Source: Chitinophaga sp. LS1
Lineage (GTDB): Bacteria > Bacteroidota > Bacteroidia > Chitinophagales > Chitinophagaceae
DNA: 64,000 nucleotides
Assembly: GCF_034274695.1 (NCBI RefSeq)
Contig: NZ_CP128362.1
Span: 1,612,001 to 1,676,000, forward strand
Direction of reading: 5' to 3'
Position 1 is the first letter of the stretch. The number at the start of each line of letters is the position of its first letter. Below, piece after piece: positions 24,118 to 33,212 of this stretch. Made by a program: the position numbers and the translations under genes. A model generated the notes under the pieces. That model was not told the DNA's origin. It made no database searches and saw only the letters and a program-made list of their open reading frames with translations.

Positions 24118-25470
24118 TTATTTCATGAGCCTTTTCAGCAATCCCAACCCGCGATAGGGAGGGTATTTCAGCTTTATATCCAGCCAGGTACCGGTTTTCA
24201 TCACGGCTTTGGCATGGGTAAAAGTCAGGAAGTTGTATTTGCCATGGTATTGCCCCATACCGCTGTATCCCACACCACCAAAGGGCAGTTCTACATTGGT
24301 GTAATGTCCTAATACATTGTTTACACAACCACCCCCAAATCTCAACTGTTCGATGAGCGTCTTTTCCGTACTGCTTCTATTTGTGAATACATAGAGTGAT
24401 AGTGGAGTTGGATGCTGTTTGATATACTGAATGGCATCGCCCAGGTGTTCGTAAGTCATGATGGGCAGGATGGGGCCGAATATTTCATCGTCGATCGCTG
24501 CATTTTCCATGAGGGTAGGGCCGATGTACAAAGTGGAAGGATCAGTATCTCCACCATGCAGAATTTTACCTTTTGACAGGTAGCTATGGAGGGTATCGAA
24601 TCGCTTTTTGTTGATGATACGGGCATAGTGTTTACTGAGGGCCGGATTTTCCCCATAATAGCTGGTGATGGTCTTTTTCATGGCAGTGATGAGGTCCTCT
24701 TTTACCTTGGCGTGCACCAGTACATAATCCGGTGCTATGCAGGTTTGGCCGGCATTAAAGTACTTGCCCCAAATGATCCTTTTGGCAGCTATCTGTATAT
24801 CCACCTTATCATCTACCACACAGGGAGATTTGCCACCCAGTTCCAGTGTGACCGGGGTGAGGTGAGGGGCCGCCATTTCCAACACTTTCTTACCCACATT
24901 CGTACTGCCGGTGAAAAATACATGATCGAACCTGTGTCGCATTAACTCCGGAATCACTTCACGGCCTTCTCCATCTACAACGGTGATATAGGCAGGGGCG
25001 AAGGTATCCTGTATAAGAGAGGCAATTACAGCAGCTGTATTAGGCGCCATTTCTGAAGGTTTCAGAATAGCGCAGTTACCACCGGCAATGGCGCCAATGA
25101 GTGGGGTAATGATCAGACTGAAAGGATAATTCCAGGGGCCAATGATGAGGGTCTGGCCCAGTGGTGCCCGGTGAATTTTACTTTTGGAAGGGTAAAGCAT
25201 GAAGGGACTGCTTACGGGTTCCGGGCGCATCCAGCGCTTCAGGTGTGTTAAGCAGTACTTGATTTCACCATACACCAACCCCACCTCGCTGCCGAAGGCT
25301 TCCATAGGAGGCTTGTGTAAATCGGCATACAGGGCAGCCATGATACCACGCTCGTAGCGTTTTACAGCCTTTTTCAGCAGCTTCAGCTGCTTACGGCGGT
25401 AAGCGTAAGGGAGCGTAGCGCCGGAGGCAAAAAAGGCCTGCTGTGCCTGATAAATATTTTCAATGCTCAT
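24118..25470 (-). CDS. Aldehyde dehydrogenase family protein (class 3-like)
   Basis: A 450-residue NAD(P)-dependent aldehyde dehydrogenase. Visible motifs: IIGPWNYPFSLIITPLIGAIAGGN (about residues 109-132), VTLELGGKSPCVVDD with the general-base Glu (about 206-220), NAGQTCIAPDYVLV with the catalytic Cys (about 240-253), and EIFGPILPIMTY (about 334). The short length, the absence of an N-terminal extension and the C-terminal hydrophobic/basic tail (KYPPYRGLGLLKRLMK) resemble ALDH3/fatty-aldehyde dehydrogenases. It oxidises an aldehyde to the acid. Substrate not defined. It stands alone; TAACTTTC, one base off the -7 consensus, is 4 nt before the start. Confidence 0.93.
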   Translation of the reverse strand: MSIENIYQAQQAFFASGATLPYAYRRKQLKLLKKAVKRYERGIMAALYADLHKPPMEAFGSEVGLVYGEIKYCLTHLKRWMRPEPVSSPFMLYPSKSKIHRAPLGQTLIIGPWNYPFSLIITPLIGAIAGGNCAILKPSEMAPNTAAVIASLIQDTFAPAYITVVDGEGREVIPELMRHRFDHVFFTGSTNVGKKVLEMAAPHLTPVTLELGGKSPCVVDDKVDIQIAAKRIIWGKYFNAGQTCIAPDYVLVHAKVKEDLITAMKKTITSYYGENPALSKHYARIINKKRFDTLHSYLSKGKILHGGDTDPSTLYIGPTLMENAAIDDEIFGPILPIMTYEHLGDAIQYIKQHPTPLSLYVFTNRSSTEKTLIEQLRFGGGCVNNVLGHYTNVELPFGGVGYSGMGQYHGKYNFLTFTHAKAVMKTGTWLDIKLKYPPYRGLGLLKRLMK

Positions 25471-25766
25471 GCTTGAAAGTTACTAAAAAGGCACAACCCG
25501 TATTTCCAGAATAGGGATAAATAGTGGTTAAATGGTAAGTCCCAACGTCGAAATCGCTACGCACAGTGGCTAATTACCGCTTTAAACAGGAAAAAGGTTA
25601 AATATCAGTGGCGTCAGGAGAATATAGGCCAAATGATCTGGCAAGTGGTCCCAAAAAAGTGGAAATACAGATTAAACAGTTGCAAGTGCAAGTTTAATAA
25701 AATTTTGTTAAAATTCAATATTACGTTTCAAAACGGTAAACATTCCCCTTTCTACCCGTCATTTTC
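25471..25766. other. Non-coding gap between divergent genes
   Basis: About 295 bp upstream of both the aldehyde dehydrogenase gene and gatB. I see no open frame, tRNA-like or hairpin structure of note. The right part is strongly AT-rich (AATAAAATTTTGTTAAAATT near 25700) as expected for an upstream promoter element of gatB. Confidence 0.5.
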
Positions 25767-25774
25767 TATATTTG
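25767..25774 (+). promoter_or_regulatory. -7 promoter element of gatB
   Basis: TATATTTG fits TAnnTTTG exactly and lies 21 nt before the ATG at 25796, supporting that start and not the in-frame ATG at 25772. Confidence 0.65.
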
Positions 25775-25795
25775 CGTTCACAGCATAATAATAAT

Positions 25796-27250
25796 ATGAG
25801 CGCAAGCATCGATTTTGACAAATATGAGGTAGTGATAGGCCTGGAAGTACACGCCCAACTGCAAACAGAGAGTAAACTATTCTGTGGTGACAGTGCTGCT
25901 TTCGGAGGCGCTCCCAATACGCATATCAGCCCAATTACCCTGGGGCACCCGGGTACCCTGCCTAAACTAAACAAAAGGGCCGTGGAATATGCCATTAGGC
26001 TGGGTCTGGCCTGTGAATGCCACATCGAAAAGGAAAACTACTTTGCCCGCAAGAACTATTTTTATCCTGACCTGCCGAAAGGCTACCAGGTATCTCAGCA
26101 TACGGCGCCTATCTGTGTAGGTGGCCGCGTCGTGATCCCTGCTGCCGATGGTGAAAGAGCTGTACAGCTGAACCGCATCCATATGGAAGAAGATGCCGGA
26201 AAATCTATGCATGACCAGGATCCGGACTTTACCATGGTCGATTTAAACCGTGCTGGTGTACCCCTGTTGGAAATTGTGACTGAACCGGACCTGCACAGCA
26301 GCGATGAGGTATATGCATTCCTTACGGTGCTCCGCCGCCTGGTACGGTGGGTAGATGTGTGCGATGGTAACATGGAGGAAGGTAGCATGCGCTGTGATGC
26401 CAACATCTCTATCCGTCTGAAAGGCGAGACCAAACTAGGCACTAAAGTAGAAGTAAAAAACCTGAACTCTATCCGCAATGTAAAACGCGCGGTAGAAGGT
26501 GAAATAAAACGCCAGATCACCCTCGTAGAGAGTGGAGGCACAATCGTACAGGAAACCCGCGGTTTCGACGCTGGCAGTGGTGGTTCTTACTCCCTGCGCT
26601 CCAAGGAAGAAGCGAATGACTATCGTTACTTCCCTGAGCCGGACCTCGCCCCCTTCTTTTTTACCGACGAATTCCTCGAAAGCATTCGGGCAGCACTGCC
26701 TGAGCTGCCTGAAGCACTGGTGCACAAGTATGTACAGCAATATGGACTCTCTGATTACGATGCCAAAGTAATTTGTGACGACAAAGCCACTGCTGACTAC
26801 TTTGAACAGGTGGTAACGCAGATTCCAAAACACAAAGCAGTAGCTAACTGGCTGCTGGGACCAGTGAAATCCACCCTCAATGAAAAGGGCATTGACATGA
26901 CGGTCTTTCCGCTGCCTGCAAAGGCGCTGGCTGCCCTTATTCAGCTGGTGGAAGATGGTAAAGTGAGCTTCTCCATCGCCTCCTCCCGCATATTCCCGGA
27001 ACTGTTGCTGGAACCGGCCACTGCACCGCTGGAAATAGCTACCCGTCTCAACCTGTTGCAGGATAATAATGCAGATAATATTTCCCCCATCATTGATGAG
27101 GTATTAAATAAATACCCTGATAAGGTGGCAGAATTCCGCAAGGGGAAGAAAGGCCTGATGGCCCTGTTTGTGGGTGAAGTCATGAAAGCATCCAAAGGCA
27201 AAGCCGATCCAAAACTGACCAACCAGCTGCTGGCTGAAAAACTTAAATAA
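25796..27250 (+). CDS. gatB: Asp-tRNA(Asn)/Glu-tRNA(Gln) amidotransferase subunit B
   Basis: A 484-residue protein of full GatB length. Motifs: YEVVIGLEVHAQLQTESKLFCG (about residues 9-30), ARKNYFYPDLPKGYQVSQ (about 84-101), RIHMEEDAGKSMHD and CDANISIR (kinase-like catalytic core), and a C-terminal YqeY-type helical domain. GatB activates mischarged Glu-tRNA(Gln) or Asp-tRNA(Asn) for transamidation with ammonia from GatA. gatA and gatC are not in the window. I take ATG 25796 because the -7 element at 25767-25774 lies between it and nothing else in frame. The next gene starts 12 bp after its stop. Confidence 0.97.
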   Translation: MSASIDFDKYEVVIGLEVHAQLQTESKLFCGDSAAFGGAPNTHISPITLGHPGTLPKLNKRAVEYAIRLGLACECHIEKENYFARKNYFYPDLPKGYQVSQHTAPICVGGRVVIPAADGERAVQLNRIHMEEDAGKSMHDQDPDFTMVDLNRAGVPLLEIVTEPDLHSSDEVYAFLTVLRRLVRWVDVCDGNMEEGSMRCDANISIRLKGETKLGTKVEVKNLNSIRNVKRAVEGEIKRQITLVESGGTIVQETRGFDAGSGGSYSLRSKEEANDYRYFPEPDLAPFFFTDEFLESIRAALPELPEALVHKYVQQYGLSDYDAKVICDDKATADYFEQVVTQIPKHKAVANWLLGPVKSTLNEKGIDMTVFPLPAKALAALIQLVEDGKVSFSIASSRIFPELLLEPATAPLEIATRLNLLQDNNADNISPIIDEVLNKYPDKVAEFRKGKKGLMALFVGEVMKASKGKADPKLTNQLLAEKLK

Positions 27251-27262
27251 CAACTGATCTAT

Positions 27263-28411
27263 ATGAAGAAATTAGCATTATGGGCGATAGCCTTCGGTTT
27301 TGTACTGGCGGGTTGTCACCAGCAAACCGAGAAAGGGAATTTCGTGATCAATGGCAAAATTGATAATGCGCCTTTAGGTACTGTTGTACTGGAAGAACTG
27401 TCTATGGATACCTTGAAAATAGTGGATTCTGTGACACTGACAGATGCCAGTGGCAAGTTTACCCTGAAAGGTATGCTGCCAGAACAGGGACTGTACCGTA
27501 TTCGCTTTGGCGAAGATGAACAGCACTTCATTCTGCTGGCACTGGATGCAGGTACCATGACTGTGACTGGTGATCTGAATAACCTGGAACTGGTAAAATT
27601 TGAAAATGCTGAAGCTTCTTCTGAACTGCAACAGCTGCTCAATGATGTAAGCTCTAAAAGCCGTTCACTGACAGAAGAAAGTATGGCACTGGATAGCATG
27701 GCGAAGAGCGGTGCCGGTGATAGCGTGATACAGGCAAAATCCAGCGTACTGGAAGCAAAAGAAAAAGAAGTAACTGATTTTGTAATGCATGCAGCTACTA
27801 CTTCCAAAAACCCTGCTGTTGCTGCGTTTGCACTGAGCATGATCAATCCACAGTCTTTGATGAGCAGTGGAAAAGAAATTGCTGAAGTGAAGAGCCATTT
27901 CCCTACTAACTCATTGGTAGTTGGATTAACTGGTAAACTGGAGCAGATGCTGAAACAACAGGCTGGTGAAGTAGATGCGAATATGACTGCATTGCAGGTG
28001 GGTCAGGTAGCACCTGATTTCTCTTTGCCAGATCCTTCTGGGAAGATGGTAAGTCTGAGTTCTTTCAAAGGTAAGTTTGTGTTGGTTGATTTCTGGGCGA
28101 GCTGGTGTCAGCCTTGTCGTATGGAAAATCCGAATGTAGTGAAGGCGTTTAATGCTTATAAGGATAAAAACTTTACTGTACTGGGTGTGTCTTTGGATAA
28201 GAAGAAGGAAGCATGGGTAGAGGCGATTCAGAAAGATGGTTTGACATGGACGCATGTAAGTGATCTGAAATTCTGGGAGTCTGCGGTAGTACCTTTGTAT
28301 GGAATTAATTCTATTCCGACGAATATGTTGCTGGATCCGGGCGGGAAGATTTTGGGAATTGGATTGAGAGGAGAGGCGCTGGAAGCGAAGTTGAAAGAAG
28401 TGATAAAATAA
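27263..28411 (+). CDS. TlpA-type thiol:disulfide interchange lipoprotein
   Basis: A 382-residue protein with a lipoprotein signal (LALWAIAFGFVLAGC, lipid Cys near residue 18). The N-terminal half (about 25-130) looks like the DUF4369 beta-domain common in Bacteroidota (FVINGKIDNAPLGTVVLEEL). A helical linker follows. The C-terminal thioredoxin/AhpC-TSA domain (about 245-382) has VLVDFWASWCQPCRMENPNV with an intact CxxC and the cis-Pro in NSIPTNMLLDPGG. It probably reduces or isomerises disulfides in the periplasm. It starts 12 bp after gatB and may be co-transcribed, without functional link. Confidence 0.92.
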   Translation: MKKLALWAIAFGFVLAGCHQQTEKGNFVINGKIDNAPLGTVVLEELSMDTLKIVDSVTLTDASGKFTLKGMLPEQGLYRIRFGEDEQHFILLALDAGTMTVTGDLNNLELVKFENAEASSELQQLLNDVSSKSRSLTEESMALDSMAKSGAGDSVIQAKSSVLEAKEKEVTDFVMHAATTSKNPAVAAFALSMINPQSLMSSGKEIAEVKSHFPTNSLVVGLTGKLEQMLKQQAGEVDANMTALQVGQVAPDFSLPDPSGKMVSLSSFKGKFVLVDFWASWCQPCRMENPNVVKAFNAYKDKNFTVLGVSLDKKKEAWVEAIQKDGLTWTHVSDLKFWESAVVPLYGINSIPTNMLLDPGGKILGIGLRGEALEAKLKEVIK

Positions 28412-28425
28412 CTGGGATTTAATAT

Positions 28426-28470
28426 CAAACATGAAACGCTTTTGCCTACGGCAAAAGCGTTTCATGTTTG
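28426..28470. terminator. Perfect 21-bp hairpin between convergent genes
   Basis: Arms of 21 bp (28426-28446, 28450-28470) with loop TAC. The core is the same as in the hairpin at 14198-14240. It serves the TlpA-type gene on plus and the SusD gene on minus. Confidence 0.75.
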
Positions 28471-28528
28471 GGGTTGGGGCCTGCGGCCGGCAAATGCGGG
28501 TTTGTTGTGCAGCTGAAATGTAGGGTTC

Positions 28529-29929
28529 TTAGTACCCGGCGTTTTGTTGTATGTTTTTGTTTACATCTATTTCTCTTTGAGGTATCGGTGGGATCACTGT
28601 TGGTGAGGTAGCAGGATACGTACAGGCAGGTGTATTTAACTCCACTGCATCACCACAAAATGTTCTTACAATATCCTGTTTGTTCCTCAACAGATCGAAG
28701 TAACGATGCCCTTCGAACATTAATTCTTTCCTTCTCTCTAACAGTACATTTGCAAGTACATCTGCATCAGGAATATTAACGAGATCAGGTAGTTTTCTAT
28801 TAGCACGAATAGCATTTACATCTTCAATAGCAGCTGCATAATTACCCAGCTTTGCATTTGCTTCTGCACGTATCAGGTATTGCTCTGAGATACGTAATAT
28901 CTTAGGACTATACAATCCTGAAATCCCATCCTGACCATAGAATTTCTCATTTTCATATTCAGTAGGGCTTCCACTAAATGGCAGTATAAATGATGTGTAG
29001 CGTGCATCATCAGTATCAAATACTTTTACGATATCTGGTGACACCCGAATGTCTCCATAACCGGGTTTCAGATATATTCTACCTACATCATCAGAACCTA
29101 ATGATTCAGTAGACAATACCCTGAGTGTGAAAATATCTTCACTTGTACCAGGTGTGTTGTAGAAATCTGGTAAATCTTTTGCGGTGACTATTGCATATTC
29201 ACCTGAATTAATTACTACAGAAGATTCCGTTACAGCATTTGCATTATCACCTTTATAGAGGTATACTCTTGCGAGCAATGCAGATACCGAATATGCGTTT
29301 GCGTTATATGGATTGCCGGCATCACTTTCCAGTAATGATTTCGCTTGTGTAAGATCATCGATGATCTGTGTATACACTTCATCCTCAGTATTTCTGGCAG
29401 GAGAGCCTACTTCAAATTTAGTCATAACAGGAATGCCCGGTGCACTACCACCACCAATAGCATACGGCTGTGCAAAAACCCGCAGCAAATCAAAATGTGT
29501 GAGTGCTCTGACAAACAACGCCTGACCTAATGCACTATTCTTTTCTGCATCTGTACCATCTTTTAATGCAGGAATACTGTTGATGATATTATTTGCTCTC
29601 AGCATGACAGTATATGTCTGATTCCAGAGGTTTGTGATATCCCCGTCAGATGTGAGCCAGGTGACACGAAATGTAGAAGGAAAGCGATTACTGTTAGTCG
29701 CAGACAAGTATACATTATCAGCAGCCAATTCAGGTATCACTAAAAAATTTCGTCCATAATAATTCACGGAACGCATACCTGCATACATACCGCTGATACC
29801 GGCATTTACCCCGGCAATATCAGTAAGTGCATCTTCAGTAGGCAGTTGTACTGCTGGCGATAATGTGAGCTTATCATTGCAGGCAGTAAAAGATAGTAAA
29901 AGGAATATATAAATGATAGAGTTTCTCAT
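28529..29929 (-). CDS. SusD/RagB-family nutrient-binding outer-membrane lipoprotein
   Basis: A 466-residue SusD homologue. It has a lipoprotein signal (IIYIFLLLSFTAC, Cys near 17), then the SusD N-terminal region (LPTEDALTDIAGVNAGISGMYAGM), TPR-like helices (ALFVRALTHFDLLRVFAQPY, about 148) and the C-terminal signature RKELMFEGHRYFDLLR (about 405-420) with NAGY at the end. SusD proteins bind the substrate at the surface and form a lid on the SusC channel. The partner SusC gene lies 11 bp upstream on the same strand. The ligand is not predictable; no glycosidase or peptidase gene is adjacent. Confidence 0.93.
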   Translation of the reverse strand: MRNSIIYIFLLLSFTACNDKLTLSPAVQLPTEDALTDIAGVNAGISGMYAGMRSVNYYGRNFLVIPELAADNVYLSATNSNRFPSTFRVTWLTSDGDITNLWNQTYTVMLRANNIINSIPALKDGTDAEKNSALGQALFVRALTHFDLLRVFAQPYAIGGGSAPGIPVMTKFEVGSPARNTEDEVYTQIIDDLTQAKSLLESDAGNPYNANAYSVSALLARVYLYKGDNANAVTESSVVINSGEYAIVTAKDLPDFYNTPGTSEDIFTLRVLSTESLGSDDVGRIYLKPGYGDIRVSPDIVKVFDTDDARYTSFILPFSGSPTEYENEKFYGQDGISGLYSPKILRISEQYLIRAEANAKLGNYAAAIEDVNAIRANRKLPDLVNIPDADVLANVLLERRKELMFEGHRYFDLLRNKQDIVRTFCGDAVELNTPACTYPATSPTVIPPIPQREIDVNKNIQQNAGY

Positions 29930-29940
29930 GTTTCAGCAGT

Positions 29941-32900
29941 TTAGAAGTTTACATTTAAACCCAGACTTACGGTCTTTGAAGGAGGATATCTGAACGTTTC
30001 ATTGGCAGTAATATCCTGCTCCGGATCCCAGCCGGTATAGCCTGTCCATGTAATTAAATTGGTACCTGTTGCAAATACATATGCCTTTGTAATTTTTGCA
30101 TGTTTTAACCATCTTGCAGGCAGATTATAAGAGAGCGTTACATCCTTGAGTCGAAGGAACTTACCGTCTTCTAAAAACCTGTTGGAAGTAACGGAACTTG
30201 CAGAGTTATTACCTCCTTTTTTAGGCTTAGGTCGTTCTGCAATATCACCCGGTTGACGCCAGTAATTTTGTCCTTGTTGTTTGCTATAATTGTAACCAAA
30301 GTATACACCATCTGCATCTGATACTGCCCTTGTCTGGTTCAGCACTTTATTGCCTGTCAGACCGTAAAACATAAATGATAATCCAATACCTTTATAGGAG
30401 AATCTGTTAGTCAGTGAACCTATATATCTTGGTTCTGCATTGCCCGCCACTACTTTGTTTGCAGCATTCAGGCTACTGGTTGTTTTGTTATCGATAGTGT
30501 ACCATAATGGGTTTCCATTTTCAGGATCAACACCTGCCCACCTGGCCATGTACCAACTGGTTACATGATAACCGACACGCTGTATTGAAATAGAACCTGT
30601 GATATCCTGTCCGCCATACAATTCAAGGATCTTATTTCTGTTCATAGAGAAGTTGAGTTCTGTCTGCCACTCAAATCCATTGAATTTTATATTCGTGCTG
30701 GTCAGCATAGCTTCAATTCCTTTGTTCTGTACCCTGCCCACATTCGCCTGTTGCTGTGTGAAGCCACTGGTACTCGATACAGGTGTATTCATCAACAAAC
30801 CATTTGTGATACGCTTGTATACATCGAACGTCAGTTTGAGTCTGTTATTCAGCACAGCTGCTTCCAGGCCGATGTCAGATGATTTATTCTTTTCCCAGGT
30901 CAGGTCTTTGTTGCCAATGGTGCTTGGTGCATTGCCAGGTGCACCATTGTAAGATGTATTATATGCATACAATGCAGTAGCGACAAAGTTGTCAAAGTCG
31001 GCATTACCGGTGAGCCCATAACTACCTCGCAAACGCAGATCGGACAAGATTTTCTGCGATTGCATGAAAGGTTCATCTATCAGTATCCAGGAAGCGCCGA
31101 CAGAGTAGAAATTACCAAAGCGTTTGTTTACGCCAAAACGGGAAGAGCCATCATTACGATAGGTGGCATTGAGTGTATAACGACCTTTGTAATTATAGTT
31201 GAGTTGTCCTAAGTAAGACACAAATGTATAGTCAGTACCGTTACCATTCACATCCTGAGGTGTAGAGGTCACATCCAGTACTTTCAGGTTACCGGATACA
31301 AGACCGATACCTTCTGCACCAAAGCTGATGTTGTTAAAGCGATCGTATTCCATCACCGCGATATAGTTGAGGGAATGATCTTTTGCAAGCGGAATGCTAC
31401 CCGAGGCAGAGAGCTGATTGGTCAACGTTGTATTGCGCACTAACTGGTCGAAGATATCACCACTCTTCAGGGGTTCTGCACTGTTATAACCATCGTGGGT
31501 AGTAGGATCAGTGAACAGATGTGCATATCCATATACCAGGTCCATATTTACCTTTTCGGAGATCTTTAGCCAGTCAGTAAATGTATAAGATACTGTCAGG
31601 CCACCCAGACCTCTGAAATTATTCAGCTTATTTGAGTTGCGGGAATAGGAGTAGAGGAAGTTATTCTTGGAAACCGCTTTAAACTCCGTTTCGTTGCCCG
31701 TATACATACTTCCGTCTGGCTTGTAAGGACTCTGGAAGGGAGAGACGAAAAAAGCGCCTAAAATAGGGCTGGAATAGAAATTTCCTCCACCTGCAGAATT
31801 ATAGTCAGTATAGGACAGGTTCAGGTTGAGTGCCAGGTCGATCTGGTTATTCACTTTGGAAGTCACGTTGGACATTACAGAATAGCGTTTCATACCTGTG
31901 CCGATCATTGGACCATCAACCTTTTCATATCCGCCGGAGGCGTAGTATTTCGCTTTTTCGGTACCACCGGAACTGGTAACACCGAGTACATGGTTAGTAC
32001 CTCTTCGCCAGCCGGCTTTGCCCCAGTCAAAGGCGTTGTCGAGTAGCGACATGGGAAACTGTGCATCAATATCTGCCTGAGATGTGCCATTGATGGCCAG
32101 CAGATCTCTGTCGTAGTGCAGGGCTTCGGCAGGTGTCATTAATTCAGCGTGGCCTCTGGTCATTTCTGTTTTACCATATTGTGCATTGATGCCGATTGTA
32201 GAAACACCGGATTTACCTTTTTTGGTGGTAATCACAATGACGCCGTTAGCGCCTCTGGACCCATAGAGGGCAGTAGCGGATGCGTCTTTCAGCACGGTGA
32301 TAGTTTCCACATCATTGGGGTTCAGATTTGCCAGCAGGTCATTGCTTTGAACTCCCAGTGAACCTGCGGCATTCAGGTCTCTACCATCGATGATCACACC
32401 ATCCATAACATAGAGTGGAGAGGAACCGGCGCTAATAGAGCCTATTCCCCTGATTCTGACAGTTTGAATAGCGCCGGGCATACCTGAGTTGCCGCCAACG
32501 AAAACACCTGGCGTTTGGCCCTGTAATGCCTGATTAATATCAACGTAGTTTTTGTTCTCAAGGTCTTCGGCAGTGACTTCACCAACAGCGCTGGTTCGGG
32601 TTCTTCTGTTGGTATTTGTGTAACCAGTAGCGATGTATTCGCTCAATACGTTTTGGTCCGTCCCCAGGGTTACAGATACATTTGTCTGACCGGTCATTGC
32701 GACAGTAACGGATGAATAGCCGACAGACGATACCTGAAGAGATTGGCCAGGCTCCAGACTGATAGAGAAATTACCTTGCTGATCGGTGGTAGTTCCTTTA
32801 TTTGTTCCTGCTATTCTGATGGTGGCAAGTGGGATAGGTTGACCATCGCGGGCATCGGTTACTTTTCCTTTGACGGTACGGGTTTGGGCATGCGTGGACA

Positions 32901-32946
32901 CCACGCTGATGGCTAGTAATAGCCATAGGAGTACAGATGTTTTCAT
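29941..32946 (-). CDS. SusC/RagA-family TonB-linked outer-membrane protein
   Basis: A 1001-residue TonB-dependent transporter. Signal peptide residues 1-20 end in THAQ. A carboxypeptidase-D-like domain (about 24-95, GKVTDARDGQPIPLATIRIAG) leads to the plug (about 105-230; VRIRGIGSISAGSSPLYVMDGV and DVETITVLKDASATALYGSRGANGVIVITTKKG), then a 22-strand-type barrel ending in aromatic Phe. There is no N-terminal secretin/STN signalling domain, so it is not coupled to an ECF anti-sigma factor. It forms a pair with the SusD gene 11 bp downstream. Confidence 0.95.
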   Translation of the reverse strand: MKTSVLLWLLLAISVVSTHAQTRTVKGKVTDARDGQPIPLATIRIAGTNKGTTTDQQGNFSISLEPGQSLQVSSVGYSSVTVAMTGQTNVSVTLGTDQNVLSEYIATGYTNTNRRTRTSAVGEVTAEDLENKNYVDINQALQGQTPGVFVGGNSGMPGAIQTVRIRGIGSISAGSSPLYVMDGVIIDGRDLNAAGSLGVQSNDLLANLNPNDVETITVLKDASATALYGSRGANGVIVITTKKGKSGVSTIGINAQYGKTEMTRGHAELMTPAEALHYDRDLLAINGTSQADIDAQFPMSLLDNAFDWGKAGWRRGTNHVLGVTSSGGTEKAKYYASGGYEKVDGPMIGTGMKRYSVMSNVTSKVNNQIDLALNLNLSYTDYNSAGGGNFYSSPILGAFFVSPFQSPYKPDGSMYTGNETEFKAVSKNNFLYSYSRNSNKLNNFRGLGGLTVSYTFTDWLKISEKVNMDLVYGYAHLFTDPTTHDGYNSAEPLKSGDIFDQLVRNTTLTNQLSASGSIPLAKDHSLNYIAVMEYDRFNNISFGAEGIGLVSGNLKVLDVTSTPQDVNGNGTDYTFVSYLGQLNYNYKGRYTLNATYRNDGSSRFGVNKRFGNFYSVGASWILIDEPFMQSQKILSDLRLRGSYGLTGNADFDNFVATALYAYNTSYNGAPGNAPSTIGNKDLTWEKNKSSDIGLEAAVLNNRLKLTFDVYKRITNGLLMNTPVSSTSGFTQQQANVGRVQNKGIEAMLTSTNIKFNGFEWQTELNFSMNRNKILELYGGQDITGSISIQRVGYHVTSWYMARWAGVDPENGNPLWYTIDNKTTSSLNAANKVVAGNAEPRYIGSLTNRFSYKGIGLSFMFYGLTGNKVLNQTRAVSDADGVYFGYNYSKQQGQNYWRQPGDIAERPKPKKGGNNSASSVTSNRFLEDGKFLRLKDVTLSYNLPARWLKHAKITKAYVFATGTNLITWTGYTGWDPEQDITANETFRYPPSKTVSLGLNVNF

Positions 32947-33157
32947 GAGGGAGTTAATTTAAAAGATCAAAGTGGGTTATGATAGGTGCATACATAAGGG
33001 AACTGCACGCCACATGGGCACGATGATGGCTACAAATAGGTATTCTTTGGCTTTTAAAAATGATGGATCGTTGTGTTCAGATTTTGGTTCTTAGCTATTT
33101 TGAGTTTGGATTATTAGTCTGTACTAATATAAAAAATCGGGGGAGAAATAACAATTA

Positions 33158-33192
33158 AAAAAGGCGTGCATCTTAGAGATACACGCCTTTTT
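33158..33192. terminator. Terminator after the second SusD gene
   Basis: AAAAAGGCGTG and complement around an AT-rich 13-nt loop, with T-tract on the minus strand, 21 bp beyond the SusD stop at 33213. It separates the two SusC/SusD pairs; each pair therefore has its own unit. The 32947-33157 gap should hold the promoter of the first pair. Confidence 0.8.
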
Positions 33193-33212
33193 GATATTAA
33201 GAGTTGAAAGGA